Source: Enterobacter cloacae
GTDB taxonomy: Bacteria; Pseudomonadota; Gammaproteobacteria; Enterobacterales; Enterobacteriaceae
Length of the DNA: 64,000 nt
Direction of reading: 5' to 3'
Assembly (NCBI RefSeq): GCF_013375935.1
Contig: NZ_CP056117.1
Location: 1,922,001-1,986,000, forward strand
This document shows, piece after piece, positions 49,685 to 58,659 of this stretch (its first letter is position 1; every line of letters begins with the position of its first letter). Below the pieces are notes generated by a model, which was not told the DNA's origin, ran no database searches, and saw nothing but the letters and a program-made list of their open reading frames with translations. Position numbers and translations under genes: made by a program.

Positions 49685-50569
49685 TTAGATAGTCCCATCG
49701 CCCCCGTCCGAGCACCACACCTGCCCGGAGGTATACGAACATTCGTCAGAGGCTAACGTCACGTACAGCGGCGCGATTTCAACCGGCTGGCCGGGACGCC
49801 CCAGGGGCGTACTCTCGCCAAAATGCTTCACTTTTTCCTGCGGCTGACCGCCGCTCGGCTGCAGCACGGTCCAGTATGGCCCTGGCGCGACCGCATTAAC
49901 GCGGATCCCTTTCGGACCCAGCTGTTTTGCTAACGCCTTGGTAAATACCGCCAGACAGGCTTTTGTCTGAGCATAATCGAGCAGCACGGCGCTAGGCTGT
50001 ACCGCCTGAACAGAAGACGTATTAATAATGGACGCAGGTGCTTTCAGGTGGCGCAGCGCCGCTTTGGTGATCCAGAAAGGCGCGTAAACGTTGGTTTTGA
50101 ACGTGGCGTCAAAATCTTCCGTGGTCAGCTCTTCCAGCGACTCGCGATACTGCTGGCGGCCTGCGTTATTCACCAGAATGTCGAGTCCGCCCAGCTTGCT
50201 GACCGCCTGCTCCACGAGGTTCTGACAGAAGGTTTCGTCCCGCACGTCGCCCGGCAGCGCGACGGCATTGCGCCCTTCGGCTTTAATCAGGGCGATGACT
50301 TCAGCCGCATCTTCTTCCTCTTCAGGCAGATAGTTGATGGCGACGTCTGCCCCTTCGCGGGCATAGGCGATAGCCACCGCGCGTCCGATGCCGGAATCGC
50401 CCCCGGTGATGAGCGCTTTTTTACCGCTAAGCCGTCCATGCCCTTTGTAGCTTGTTTCGCCGTGATCGGGAACAGGTTCCATTTCAGAGGCCAGGCCCGG
50501 TGGCGTCTGCGGCTGTTCCGGGAAAGGAGGCGTTGGGTAAGCGTTCGTACGTTGTTCATTATCACTCAT
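49685..50569 (-). CDS. SDR family oxidoreductase, YghA-like
   Basis: The 294-residue enzyme has a ~45-residue Pro-rich N-terminal extension (NAYPTPPFPEQPQTPPG), then the Rossmann motif TGGDSGIGRAVAIAYARE. NNAG follows, with catalytic Ser in INTSSVQAVQPS and YAQTK. The extended N-terminus and PSAVLLDYA pattern place it with E. coli YghA and Bacillus general-stress SDRs. The substrate is unknown. It starts the stress-related half of the block. Confidence 0.88.
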   Translation of the reverse strand: MSDNEQRTNAYPTPPFPEQPQTPPGLASEMEPVPDHGETSYKGHGRLSGKKALITGGDSGIGRAVAIAYAREGADVAINYLPEEEEDAAEVIALIKAEGRNAVALPGDVRDETFCQNLVEQAVSKLGGLDILVNNAGRQQYRESLEELTTEDFDATFKTNVYAPFWITKAALRHLKAPASIINTSSVQAVQPSAVLLDYAQTKACLAVFTKALAKQLGPKGIRVNAVAPGPYWTVLQPSGGQPQEKVKHFGESTPLGRPGQPVEIAPLYVTLASDECSYTSGQVWCSDGGDGTI

Positions 50570-50630
50570 AGCTAACTCCTTGTTAGGGGTGAGATTTGAT
50601 GGATAGTTACAGCGTTAACGCTTCGCTGAA

Positions 50631-51020
50631 TTATTTTTGCAGGCGATCGACTCGCACAACGGGCGGTGTTGATTTCTTATCGAGCGAGCCGCTAATGCTG
50701 ATCATGTTGTCAGGCTCTACGGTTCTGTCGTCAAATACCGCTTTCGGGATAATAACGTCTATTTTTCCGGTTTTATCCTGGAATACGTATTTATCGTCCT
50801 TCCCGTCAATAAGATTACCGCGCAGTGAAATAGAGGCACCATCGTGCATCTCTTTCGCCTGAGTTATGGTCATAATGCGCGCGTCGTCGGTACCGCGATA
50901 ACCGCTGTCCAGCGCGTGCGGCGGTGGAGGCGCTTCTCCCTTTTGTAACCCGCCGTTATTATCTGCCCATGCAGAAGGGATTATTAATATTAACAAAGCT
51001 GAAATGGCTGATAATTTCAT
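50631..51020 (-). CDS. YgiW/YdeI-type BOF-domain periplasmic protein
   Basis: The 129-residue secreted protein has a signal peptide (residues 1-19, ending SAWA-DN), a short Pro-rich linker ([10 protein letters not shown]) and a BOF (OB-like) domain with [20 protein letters not shown] and [16 protein letters not shown]. Family members such as YgiW and YdeI support stress and antimicrobial-peptide tolerance. It is 61 bases upstream of the YghA-like gene on the same strand. Confidence 0.88.
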   Translation of the reverse strand: MKLSAISALLILIIPSAWADNNGGLQKGEAPPPPHALDSGYRGTDDARIMTITQAKEMHDGASISLRGNLIDGKDDKYVFQDKTGKIDVIIPKAVFDDRTVEPDNMISISGSLDKKSTPPVVRVDRLQK

Positions 51021-51147
51021 CTGATATCCTTCATTTTGCATGTCTTGACTTATTAAGTATTGTTGCTATTCCTTTATGTGGCAAATGTGATAAGTCTTAA
51101 AAGCATTTGCACAGTAAAATCATAAATTTCGGCAATTAAGCGAAACG

Positions 51148-51663
51148 GTGACCACAGCCATGGAACCAAAAAATGAAAAAGTGCCCGGGATAAAGGAAAG
51201 TAATCGTTTACTGACGTTTGAGTATGCATTTCGTCAGGTCGGTTTTATTGTGCTGTTAGCTATTATCGTGGCGGCGATTGCCGGTCTGTTTTCCAGCGGT
51301 GCGGTAAGCGACGTTGAAAAAACAAACGCGGCCAAATCCCTGACGCTGGAGTATGAACGCTTCGGGCGTCGGCAAACCGAGTCGCGGATGGCGCTCTCCT
51401 TCCCGGTAACGTCCGCCGGTAAATACACCGTCAGCCTGACCAGCGAAGGCAGCGACGTGTATGAGCCTGGCAGCGTCTGGCCGCAGCCGGACAGCATGTA
51501 CAGCCGGGGAAATACCCTGTATCTCGTTTACGACCGCTTACAGCAAAACGATAAATTTACCGTTTTGTTATTCATCACGCCGACAAAAGCTGGGAAGTGG
51601 ACAAACAGCATCCGCGTAAACAGCGAGCCAGATATTCGCTTCTGGCAGTTTATTTATCCGTAG
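51148..51663 (+). CDS. Putative single-span membrane protein
   Basis: I do not recognise a named family. The 171-residue product has one transmembrane helix (VGFIVLLAIIVAAIAGLF, residues ~31-48) followed by a predicted beta-rich extracytoplasmic domain. The GTG at 51148 is weakly supported, and the ATG at 51160 is the alternative. It leads a four-gene plus-strand operon; the DUF421 gene starts nine bases after its stop, so a shared function in the membrane is likely. Confidence 0.75.
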   Translation: MTTAMEPKNEKVPGIKESNRLLTFEYAFRQVGFIVLLAIIVAAIAGLFSSGAVSDVEKTNAAKSLTLEYERFGRRQTESRMALSFPVTSAGKYTVSLTSEGSDVYEPGSVWPQPDSMYSRGNTLYLVYDRLQQNDKFTVLLFITPTKAGKWTNSIRVNSEPDIRFWQFIYP

Positions 51664-51672
51664 GAGTCGAAT

Positions 51673-52119
51673 ATGGACATGGTTTTTCGTGCCCTGGCAA
51701 TTTACCTGTTTCTGGTTATCGTGTTTAAAGTTGCCGGGAGACGGGCCCTGCTGCAAATGACCAGCTTCGATCTTATCCTGCTGTTAATTATCAGCGAGGC
51801 TACGCAGCAGGCGCTGCTTGGCGAGGATTTTTCCGTCACCGGGGCGATGATTACAATAACAACGCTGGTGGTGGTAGATATAATTTTCGGCCTGATAAAA
51901 AAATATTCCTCCTCGGTTGAGAATGTTCTTGATGGCACGCCGGTAATATTGGTTGAGAACGGTATTCCCATTGCGGATAAGCTGAAAAAAGTCGATGTAT
52001 CCTGCGATGATATATTGGTTTCTGCACGTCAGAATCACGGCATAACCGAGTTTAAAGATATTAAGTACGCTATTCTTGAACGTAATGGCCATATTTCCAT
52101 TATTCCTGAAAAGAGTTAA
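51673..52119 (+). CDS. DUF421 (YetF-like) membrane protein
   Basis: The 148-residue protein has three N-terminal hydrophobic helices and a cytoplasmic C-terminal domain with DGTPVILVENGIPIADKL, the mark of the DUF421/YetF family. Members are linked to stress and sporulation loci but have no defined chemistry. TAGGAGTCGAAT precedes the ATG. It is sandwiched in the four-gene operon, with 11 bases to the next gene. Confidence 0.88.
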   Translation: MDMVFRALAIYLFLVIVFKVAGRRALLQMTSFDLILLLIISEATQQALLGEDFSVTGAMITITTLVVVDIIFGLIKKYSSSVENVLDGTPVILVENGIPIADKLKKVDVSCDDILVSARQNHGITEFKDIKYAILERNGHISIIPEKS

Positions 52120-52130
52120 GGGGCAACGGC

Positions 52131-52649
52131 ATGAGCAACCTTATTCACGATAACAACACCACGATCGGCGAGCTGACGAAAAAGCTCGCCAGCACGCTTA
52201 CCGACAGAGGTTTGCGTTTGACCACCGCGGAGTCGTGTACCGGCGGTAACCTGGCGGTCGCCCTTTGCGCGGAGGAAAATACGGCAGAATTTTATGACGT
52301 GGGCATGGTGGTGTTCAGCGATGCGGCGAAGCAGAAGATCCTCGGCGTGCGGCCCGAAACCCTGGAGCGCTTCACCGCCGTCAGCGAAGAAACCGTTACC
52401 GAGATGGCAGCCAACATCTGCGACATAGCCGGGGCGGATATCGGCGTCGCCATCAGCGGCTATGCCGGTCCGGAAGGCGGAGACGACGGCACGGCGGCCG
52501 GAACGGTCTGCTTTGGCTGGAGCTTTCGCGGGCAGACGGAAACCAGCACCGTGCTGTTTTCCGGCGAGTGTCAGGACGTTGTCGAAAAAGCGGTGCGTTA
52601 TTCGCTGTCTGAACTGATCGAGAAGCTATCCGGCTGGGATAACGGCTAA
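52131..52649 (+). CDS. CinA-family amidohydrolase-like protein (PncC/YdeJ type)
   Basis: The 172-residue protein matches the C-terminal CinA domain: LRLTTAESCTGGNLAVALC with the family's catalytic Ser region, VVFSDAAKQKILGV, and AISGYAGPEGG followed by AGTVCFGW. PncC deamidates NMN, but this copy is closer to E. coli YdeJ, whose activity is uncertain. It could be a second NMN deamidase or a degenerate paralogue. AAGGGGCAACGGC precedes the ATG. Confidence 0.88.
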   Translation: MSNLIHDNNTTIGELTKKLASTLTDRGLRLTTAESCTGGNLAVALCAEENTAEFYDVGMVVFSDAAKQKILGVRPETLERFTAVSEETVTEMAANICDIAGADIGVAISGYAGPEGGDDGTAAGTVCFGWSFRGQTETSTVLFSGECQDVVEKAVRYSLSELIEKLSGWDNG

Positions 52650-52665
52650 AGCAAGGGGGAAGTCT

Positions 52666-53652
52666 ATGGCTGTCATCGTCATCACCGGCGGTACGGCGGG
52701 CGTGGGGAAAGCCACGGCGCTGCACTTTGCCAAAGCGGGCTACGACGTGGGCATTATTGCCCGCGACGAGCAGAGCCTGCGCTCCACGGAAGAGGAGCTG
52801 CGCCGTTTCGGCATCAACGCGTATGCCGTTCAGGCTGACGTGGCGGACAGCGAGGCGGTCACCGCTGCCGCCAGCGACATTGAGTCCCGCCTTGGCGCCA
52901 TTGACGTGTGGGTGAATAACGCGATGGGCGCGGTGCTGGCGCCGTTTCGCACCATGACGCCTGAGGAATTTCGCCGCGTCACCGAGGTGACCTATTTTGG
53001 CTATGTTAACGGCACCCGCGCCGCGCTGGAGCTAATGACGCCTCGCGATCGCGGGACGATTATTCAGGTTGGCTCCGCGCTGGCCTACCGCTCCATTCCG
53101 CTGCAGTCCGCCTACTGCGGGGCGAAGGCCGCCATTCGCGGCTTTACCGACGCCGTGCGCACCGAACTGATGCATGAAAACAGCCGGGTGCAGTTCGCGA
53201 TGGTGCAGATGCCGGGGCTCAATACGCCGCAGTTTGAGTGGGCGAGAAACAAGTTTGCCTGGGCGATGCGCCCGGTGCCTCCCGTCTTTCAGCCCGAAGT
53301 GGCCGCCAGCGCTATTTTCAGGGTGGCGCAAAATCCGGTGCGGGAACTGTGGGTGGGCAGCAGCACTATCCAGTCGATCGTCGGGCAGTTTTTGTTCCCC
53401 GGTTTCCTGGATCGGCTGATGGTCAAAAAGGCCTGGGAAGGGCAAATGACTACCACGCTGAATGCGGACGATTGCCAGGATTATCTGGATCGGCCGGTGA
53501 ATGAGCCGCACAGGATCCACGGGCGCTTCACCGACGAAGCGAAAGATCGCGCCGCCAGCATAAGCTCGGGCGTGCCGGGAAAGGTGCTGCTCGGCTCCCT
53601 TGCCGTGACGGGGGCCATCGTGGCCCGCCTGCTGTTCTCGCGCAAAAGGTGA
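52666..53652 (+). CDS. SDR family oxidoreductase with C-terminal membrane anchor
   Basis: The 328-residue protein has TGGTAGVGKATALHFAKAG at residues 6-24, an NNAMG segment and catalytic SALAYRSIPLQSAYCGAK. A C-terminal extension ends with a hydrophobic helix (LLGSLAVTGAIVARLLF) and RKR, suggesting inner-membrane tethering. The substrate is unknown. It is the last gene of the plus-strand operon and its stop codon directly abuts the stop of the convergent GH13 gene. Confidence 0.88.
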   Translation: MAVIVITGGTAGVGKATALHFAKAGYDVGIIARDEQSLRSTEEELRRFGINAYAVQADVADSEAVTAAASDIESRLGAIDVWVNNAMGAVLAPFRTMTPEEFRRVTEVTYFGYVNGTRAALELMTPRDRGTIIQVGSALAYRSIPLQSAYCGAKAAIRGFTDAVRTELMHENSRVQFAMVQMPGLNTPQFEWARNKFAWAMRPVPPVFQPEVAASAIFRVAQNPVRELWVGSSTIQSIVGQFLFPGFLDRLMVKKAWEGQMTTTLNADDCQDYLDRPVNEPHRIHGRFTDEAKDRAASISSGVPGKVLLGSLAVTGAIVARLLFSRKR

Positions 53653-55278
53653 TCAGCGCAGCGCGGTACGATTGGTCCAGAACCAGCGGTAGCCGTAACC
53701 GCTGAGGCTGAGTTCAGCGGTTTTGCCGCATTCCAGCGCGTCGCTGTAGTGTTTGTCCGCCAGGCAGGCGGTCCAGGTGGCATGGCGTATCCCTCGGGCG
53801 GTAAACGTGACGGGCTTATCGCTGAAGTTAACGAAGGTGAGAATGCTGCGCGTATCGGTTTCGTAATAGATCCCCAGCACCGCGTCGTTGTCGATCGTGA
53901 TAAGACGAAACGGCGCGATGCCGATTTCAGGAAACTCCGAACGCGTATTGGCAATGTCGATAATGCGGTGCAGGAGTGAGCTGCGGTGTAAAAGCGAATC
54001 CGCCACGTTGATTTTCTGATAGCGGAACGGGCCGTGGTCAATCATCGGGGCAATAAAGGTCTCCGGGTCGGCATCCGAGAAGCCGCCGCCCCGCGATGGG
54101 GCCCACTGCATCGGCGTGCGCATCGCGTAACGCTCTTCCAGCGCTAAATCATCACCCATGCCAATCTCATCCCCGTAGCGCATGACAGGTACGCCCGGCA
54201 GAGAAAAGAGAACCGCATGGCAAAAGGCCAGCCGCTTTTGGTCGCCGTTGAGCATCGGCGCAAGACGACGGCGGATCCCGCGCTGGTAGACGCTCATCTC
54301 TTCGTCGGGCGCGAACGCGTCCAGCACGGTTTGCTTCGCTTTTTTACCGATCCCGTCCAGATCCAGCTCGTCATGATTGCGCAGCCAGTTGGCGAAACAG
54401 CAGGAGTCCGGCGGCACGATCATTTTCTTCACCGCGTTGCGCAGCGGCCGCGCGCTTTTCTCCGCAAGGCTGACGTAGAAGAACTTGTTTAGCCAGAAAT
54501 TCAGCACCAGGTTCAGACGGTCGTTCTTCCCAAAATAATCTTTGTAGGCTTCAACCTCCACGTCGACTTCGCCGAGAAGGATCGCGTCCGGGTTATGCTG
54601 TTCGATGAGGCGGCGCATGTGCTCGAGGATCCACAGCCCTCTCTTTTCATCCCCGCGTCCGGCTTGTTTTGTCAGGTGCGTCGCCGCGTCCAGGCGAAAG
54701 CCGGACACCCCGAGCTTTAGCCAGAAGATGATGATGTTCTCCACCTCCTTCAGCACGGCGGGGCAGGCCAGATTGAGATCCGGCTCGTGGTGGTAAAACA
54801 TATGCCGATAGTATTGCCCCGCCTCGTCGTCCCACGTCCAGACGCTTTTCTCTACGCCCGGAAACATGGGGGGCGTATCGTCGTCGTCCGTGTCGGACCA
54901 CAGGTAGTAGTCACGGTAAGGGGAGTGCGGGCTGCGGCGGGCCTGCTGAAACCAGGGATGCGCGTTCGAGGTATGCTGGATCAGCAGCTCAATAATGACC
55001 TGCATCCCCAGCTCCCGCGCGTGTTCAATAAAGGCGATAATATCGTTGAGCTTTCCGAAGCGGGGATCGACCTGCAAATGGTCGCTCACGTCGTAACCTT
55101 CATCAAGAAAGGGCGTGAGATAAAACGGGGTGATCCAGATAACCGTCGCGCCCATCCGGCGGATGTAGCGCAGCTTGGCGGTTATCCCGGCGATGTCGCC
55201 ACAGTCATCGCCGTTCAGGTCGTAAAACAGGGCGGTATCAATCTGATAAATAATGGCGCGTGTATGCCAGCCTGCCAT
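53653..55278 (-). CDS. GH13 alpha-amylase family enzyme, trehalose-synthase-like
   Basis: This 541-residue enzyme resembles TreS (maltose/trehalose interconversion). GH13 regions are visible: the nucleophile in GVSGFRLDAATHL, the acid/base Glu in ILLGEVDVE, and the transition-state Asp in LRNHDELDLDG. YGDEIGMGDDLALEERYAMRTPMQW is typical of TreS. Region I is unusual: ELLIQHTS in place of the usual DxxxNHTS, with Asp to Glu and Asn to Gln. It starts eight bases after cioB, behind AAGGATTGCT. Substrate specificity is not certain. Confidence 0.88.
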   Translation of the reverse strand: MAGWHTRAIIYQIDTALFYDLNGDDCGDIAGITAKLRYIRRMGATVIWITPFYLTPFLDEGYDVSDHLQVDPRFGKLNDIIAFIEHARELGMQVIIELLIQHTSNAHPWFQQARRSPHSPYRDYYLWSDTDDDDTPPMFPGVEKSVWTWDDEAGQYYRHMFYHHEPDLNLACPAVLKEVENIIIFWLKLGVSGFRLDAATHLTKQAGRGDEKRGLWILEHMRRLIEQHNPDAILLGEVDVEVEAYKDYFGKNDRLNLVLNFWLNKFFYVSLAEKSARPLRNAVKKMIVPPDSCCFANWLRNHDELDLDGIGKKAKQTVLDAFAPDEEMSVYQRGIRRRLAPMLNGDQKRLAFCHAVLFSLPGVPVMRYGDEIGMGDDLALEERYAMRTPMQWAPSRGGGFSDADPETFIAPMIDHGPFRYQKINVADSLLHRSSLLHRIIDIANTRSEFPEIGIAPFRLITIDNDAVLGIYYETDTRSILTFVNFSDKPVTFTARGIRHATWTACLADKHYSDALECGKTAELSLSGYGYRWFWTNRTALR

Positions 55279-55286
55279 AGCAATCC

Positions 55287-56297
55287 TTAGTGATAACCTT
55301 CGGTATCAGATACTTTGCCCCGGAAGACGTAGTAGCTCCAGGCGGTATACACCAGGATCACCGGGATGATGAGCAGCGTGCCGATCAGCATAAACAGCTG
55401 GCTGGCAGGCGGCGCGGCGGCTTCCCACAGGGTAATGCGCGGCGGGATAATATGCGGCCACAGGCTGATGCCAAGCCTGCTAAAGCCGAGGAAGATTAAG
55501 CCCAGCGTGAGCAGGAACGGGCGGGCATGGCTGTCGGGATTGCGCGTCAGCCGCCAGATCCACAGGCTAAATACCGCGACCAGCAACGGCACCGGCAGGA
55601 ACCAGAAGAAGTTGGGCAGGGTGAACCAGCGTTCGGCGACAAACTGCCAGCCGAGCGGGGTCCAAATGCTCACCACCGCAATCACGGCGATCAGCGCCAG
55701 CAGCACGTGGCGGGTCAGCTCGCGCATGCGGCGCTGCAGCGCGCCTTCGCTTTTCATGATCAGCCACGTGGTGGCGAGCAGGGTATAGGCGACGATTAAC
55801 CCCAGCCCGCAGAACAGGTTAAACGGCGTAAACCAGTCCAGCGACGAACCGACAAAGCGCCGTCCTTCCACGTCGAAGCCGTTAATCATCGCCCCGACCA
55901 CGATCCCCTGGCTGAAGGTCGCGAGCAGGGAGCCGCCGGCAAAGGCGTAATCCCAGAACTTGCGGTGCGAAGGGGTGGCCTTGAAGCGAAACTCAAACGC
56001 CACGCCGCGGAAAATAAGGCCGATCAGCATGGCGGTGAGCGGGATGGTGAGCGCATCGATAATCACCGCATAGGCCAGCGGGAACGCGCCGAACAGCCCC
56101 GCGCCGCCGAGAACCAGCCAGGTTTCATTTCCGTCCCACACCGGGGCGACGCTGTTTACCATCACGTCGCGCTCTTTGGCATCCCCCACGAAGCTGAACA
56201 GCATGCCGATACCGAGATCGAAGCCGTCCATGATGATGTACATCAGCGTGGCGAAGACAATAATGGCAAACCAGATGACCGGGATATCGACGCCCAT
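55287..56297 (-). CDS. cioB: Cytochrome bd-type ubiquinol oxidase subunit II (CioB/CydB)
   Basis: The 336-residue inner-membrane subunit has about eight to nine helices and family motifs DGFDLGIGML, VAPVWDGNETWLVLGGAGLFGAFP and SRLGISLWPHIIPPRITLWEAAAPP. Together with subunit I it forms a quinol oxidase reducing oxygen. The ATG overlaps the cioA stop by one base (TGATG), ensuring coupled translation. No small CydX-like gene follows; the GH13 gene begins eight bases later. The symbol reflects the short-loop (cyanide-insensitive type) partner. Confidence 0.9.
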   Translation of the reverse strand: MGVDIPVIWFAIIVFATLMYIIMDGFDLGIGMLFSFVGDAKERDVMVNSVAPVWDGNETWLVLGGAGLFGAFPLAYAVIIDALTIPLTAMLIGLIFRGVAFEFRFKATPSHRKFWDYAFAGGSLLATFSQGIVVGAMINGFDVEGRRFVGSSLDWFTPFNLFCGLGLIVAYTLLATTWLIMKSEGALQRRMRELTRHVLLALIAVIAVVSIWTPLGWQFVAERWFTLPNFFWFLPVPLLVAVFSLWIWRLTRNPDSHARPFLLTLGLIFLGFSRLGISLWPHIIPPRITLWEAAAPPASQLFMLIGTLLIIPVILVYTAWSYYVFRGKVSDTEGYH

Positions 56298-57700
56298 CAG
56301 ATCTTCTCCTCTTCCGGAACAGACTCGGCGGCGGACAGCGGACGGGCAGGCGTGCCCGACGTATTAGACGTTAGCGTGCCGACGGGCTGCGGCCCTTTCT
56401 TAATCAACCGGGCGAGATAGACGTAGCCCACGCCGAACACCGAACAATAGACCACGATAAAGGCCAGCAGGCTGATGCTCATCTGCAGCGTGCTGTGCAG
56501 AGAAACCGCGTCAATCGTGCGCAGATAGCCGTAGACGACCCACGGCTGGCGGCCCACTTCGGTAGTGACCCAGCCGGCGAGCAGCGCGAGCAGTCCGGCG
56601 GGCCCCATGCACAGGGCAAACCAGTGGAAAGGCCGCGAATGATAGAGCCGACGGCGATAGCGCAGCCACACGCTGAGCACGCCAAGCGTAATCATCAGCA
56701 GCCCCATGCCGACCATAATGCGGAAGGACCAGAAGACGATGAGCGAGTTCGGGCGATCCTCTTTCGGAAAATCTTTCAGCGCCGGAACCTGTTTATCCAG
56801 GCTGTGCGTCAGGATCAGGCTGCCGAGCGCGGGAATTTCAAGCCCGTATTTGGTGCGCTCCTCTTCCATATCCGGTACGCCAAACAGCAGCAGCGGGGTC
56901 GCCTCGCCGGGCGGGTTCTCCCAGTGGCCTTCAATCGCGGCAATCTTGGCAGGCTGATGCTCCAGCGTATTCAGGCCGTGCATATCTCCGACTACCGCCT
57001 GAATGGGCGCGACCAGCAGCGCCATCCACATCGCCATGGAGAACATTTTGCGCACGGCGGGCGTATCGTTGCCGCGCAGCAGATGCCACGCCCCGGAGGC
57101 GCCCACGAACAGCGCGCTGCACAGGAAGGCGGCGATGGACATGTGGATCAGGCGATAGGGGAACGAGGGGTTAAAGATGATAGCCAGCCAGTCTTCGGGA
57201 ATGACCTGGCCGTTCTGAATACTGAAGCCCTGCGGGGTGTGCATCCAGCTGTTGGAGGCGAGGATCCAGAAGGTGGACATCAGGGTGCCCAGCGCCACCA
57301 TGCAGGTAGCAAAGAAGTGCAGGCCAGGGCCGACCTTGTTCCAGCCGAACAGCATCACGCCTAAAAAACCGGCTTCCAGGAAGAAGGCGGTTAACACTTC
57401 ATAGGTGAGCAGGGGGCCGGTAATACTGCCCGCGAACTGGGAAAAGCCGCTCCAGTTGGTGCCAAACTGGTAGGCCATCACCAGCCCGGAGACCACGCCC
57501 ATACCAAAGTTAACGGCGAAAATTTTCAGCCAGAAATGGTATAGCGAGCGCCAGACATCGTTTTTAGTGCGAAGCCACATTCCTTCGAGTACCACCAGAT
57601 AGCTTGCAAGCCCGATGGTGATCGCCGGAAAGAGAATATGAAAGGAGACGGTAAAGGCGAACTGGATCCTGGCAAGATGAAACGCATCAAGCTCGAACAT
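56297..57700 (-). CDS. cioA: Cytochrome bd-type ubiquinol oxidase subunit I, short Q-loop (CioA/CydA)
   Basis: The start at MFELDAFHLARIQFAFT gives 467 residues, shorter than E. coli CydA (522), consistent with the short-loop CIO class. The conserved N-terminal heme-ligand His is at residue 21 (SFHILFPAITIG). The quinol-site signature GWVTTEVGRQPW is present. It lies 69 bases downstream of katN and overlaps cioB. Being beside a catalase fits a role in respiration under peroxide or low-oxygen stress; this role is inferred. A separate cydAB is presumed elsewhere in the genome. Confidence 0.92.
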   Translation of the reverse strand: MFELDAFHLARIQFAFTVSFHILFPAITIGLASYLVVLEGMWLRTKNDVWRSLYHFWLKIFAVNFGMGVVSGLVMAYQFGTNWSGFSQFAGSITGPLLTYEVLTAFFLEAGFLGVMLFGWNKVGPGLHFFATCMVALGTLMSTFWILASNSWMHTPQGFSIQNGQVIPEDWLAIIFNPSFPYRLIHMSIAAFLCSALFVGASGAWHLLRGNDTPAVRKMFSMAMWMALLVAPIQAVVGDMHGLNTLEHQPAKIAAIEGHWENPPGEATPLLLFGVPDMEEERTKYGLEIPALGSLILTHSLDKQVPALKDFPKEDRPNSLIVFWSFRIMVGMGLLMITLGVLSVWLRYRRRLYHSRPFHWFALCMGPAGLLALLAGWVTTEVGRQPWVVYGYLRTIDAVSLHSTLQMSISLLAFIVVYCSVFGVGYVYLARLIKKGPQPVGTLTSNTSGTPARPLSAAESVPEEEKI

Positions 57701-57734
57701 GCTCCGTACCTCTGGAACTGATAGCGCAAGGGAG

Positions 57735-57763
57735 TTGCCAGACAGCGTCAGGCTGCCTGGCAA
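57735..57763. other. Imperfect hairpin between katN and cioA
   Basis: TTGCCAG-A-CAG and CTG-C-CTGGCAA form an interrupted stem just after the katN stop. It lacks a T-tract on either strand. It may modulate read-through from katN into cioAB. Confidence 0.4.
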
Positions 57764-57769
57764 AACCGG

Positions 57770-58642
57770 TTACGGTTTTTTCTTACCCGCGCCAAGCTCG
57801 GCGCCGGTTAACGGATCGGCCGTTGGATCGGATTTCGTGCGCGCAGACATTGCTTTGACCAGTGTGGCCTGCTCCGTCGTGAGCGTTACGCTTGCGCTAC
57901 CGTCACCACCATCAACCGCTGGCTGAGGGGATTCCACGTAATCGAAGTGCTTATCGCTGTTCCAGCTTCCGCGAACTTCTCCGCCCTCAGACATATTGTA
58001 GTACTTGTTGGTGTACTCTTCGATCGGCGGCAATTTACCCGGTGGGAAATTGTTGCGGATCGACTGAAGCGCCTTTTCGAACGAGAGCTGGTGCGCTGCT
58101 TCACGCGTCATTAAAAATGCCAGCGCATCCTTAACGCCCGGATCGTCCGTTACGTTAATCAGCCGCTCGTAGATAATCTTAGCGCGCGCCTCTGCCGCTA
58201 TGTTAGAGCGCAGGTCGGCCGTGGGTTCGCCAATGGTATCTACGTAGGCTGCCGTCCAGGGCACGCCCGCGGAGTTGGTAAGCGGAGTACCGCCACCGTA
58301 GAGCAGGGAGGTGATGTGGCTGTCATTGCCGTTCTCGGTCATGGACCGGTACAGCTCCGCTTCATTCTCAACGCCTTCCGCCAGTTCACCTTTTGCACCC
58401 TTGTTCAGCATACCCACCAGGGTACCGATGATTTCCAGGTGACTTAACTCCTCGGTCGCGATATCCATCAGCATATCTTTACGACCGGGATCGTCGTCGC
58501 TCAGTCCCTGCGTAAAGTAACGACATGCCGCGGCAAGTTCGCCCTGTGGTCCGCCAAACTGCTCAAGCAGAAGGTTAGCCAGACCCGGATTCGGTTCGGC
58601 TACGCGAACCGTGTATTGCAGCTGTTTTACGTGTCGAAACAT
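57770..58642 (-). CDS. katN: Manganese catalase KatN
   Basis: KatN is a non-heme dimanganese catalase that disproportionates hydrogen peroxide. The 290-residue protein retains all expected ligands: Glu35 (GPQGELAAA), Glu65 and His68 (ATEELSHLE), Glu151 (AAEARAKI) and His184 (REAAHQLSF). It lies 17 bases after yciE, as in the Salmonella yciGFE-katN locus, which is RpoS-controlled. The C-terminal tail is low-complexity and lysine-rich. Confidence 0.95.
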   Translation of the reverse strand: MFRHVKQLQYTVRVAEPNPGLANLLLEQFGGPQGELAAACRYFTQGLSDDDPGRKDMLMDIATEELSHLEIIGTLVGMLNKGAKGELAEGVENEAELYRSMTENGNDSHITSLLYGGGTPLTNSAGVPWTAAYVDTIGEPTADLRSNIAAEARAKIIYERLINVTDDPGVKDALAFLMTREAAHQLSFEKALQSIRNNFPPGKLPPIEEYTNKYYNMSEGGEVRGSWNSDKHFDYVESPQPAVDGGDGSASVTLTTEQATLVKAMSARTKSDPTADPLTGAELGAGKKKP

Positions 58643-58659
58643 AGATTCTCCCTCTTCCG

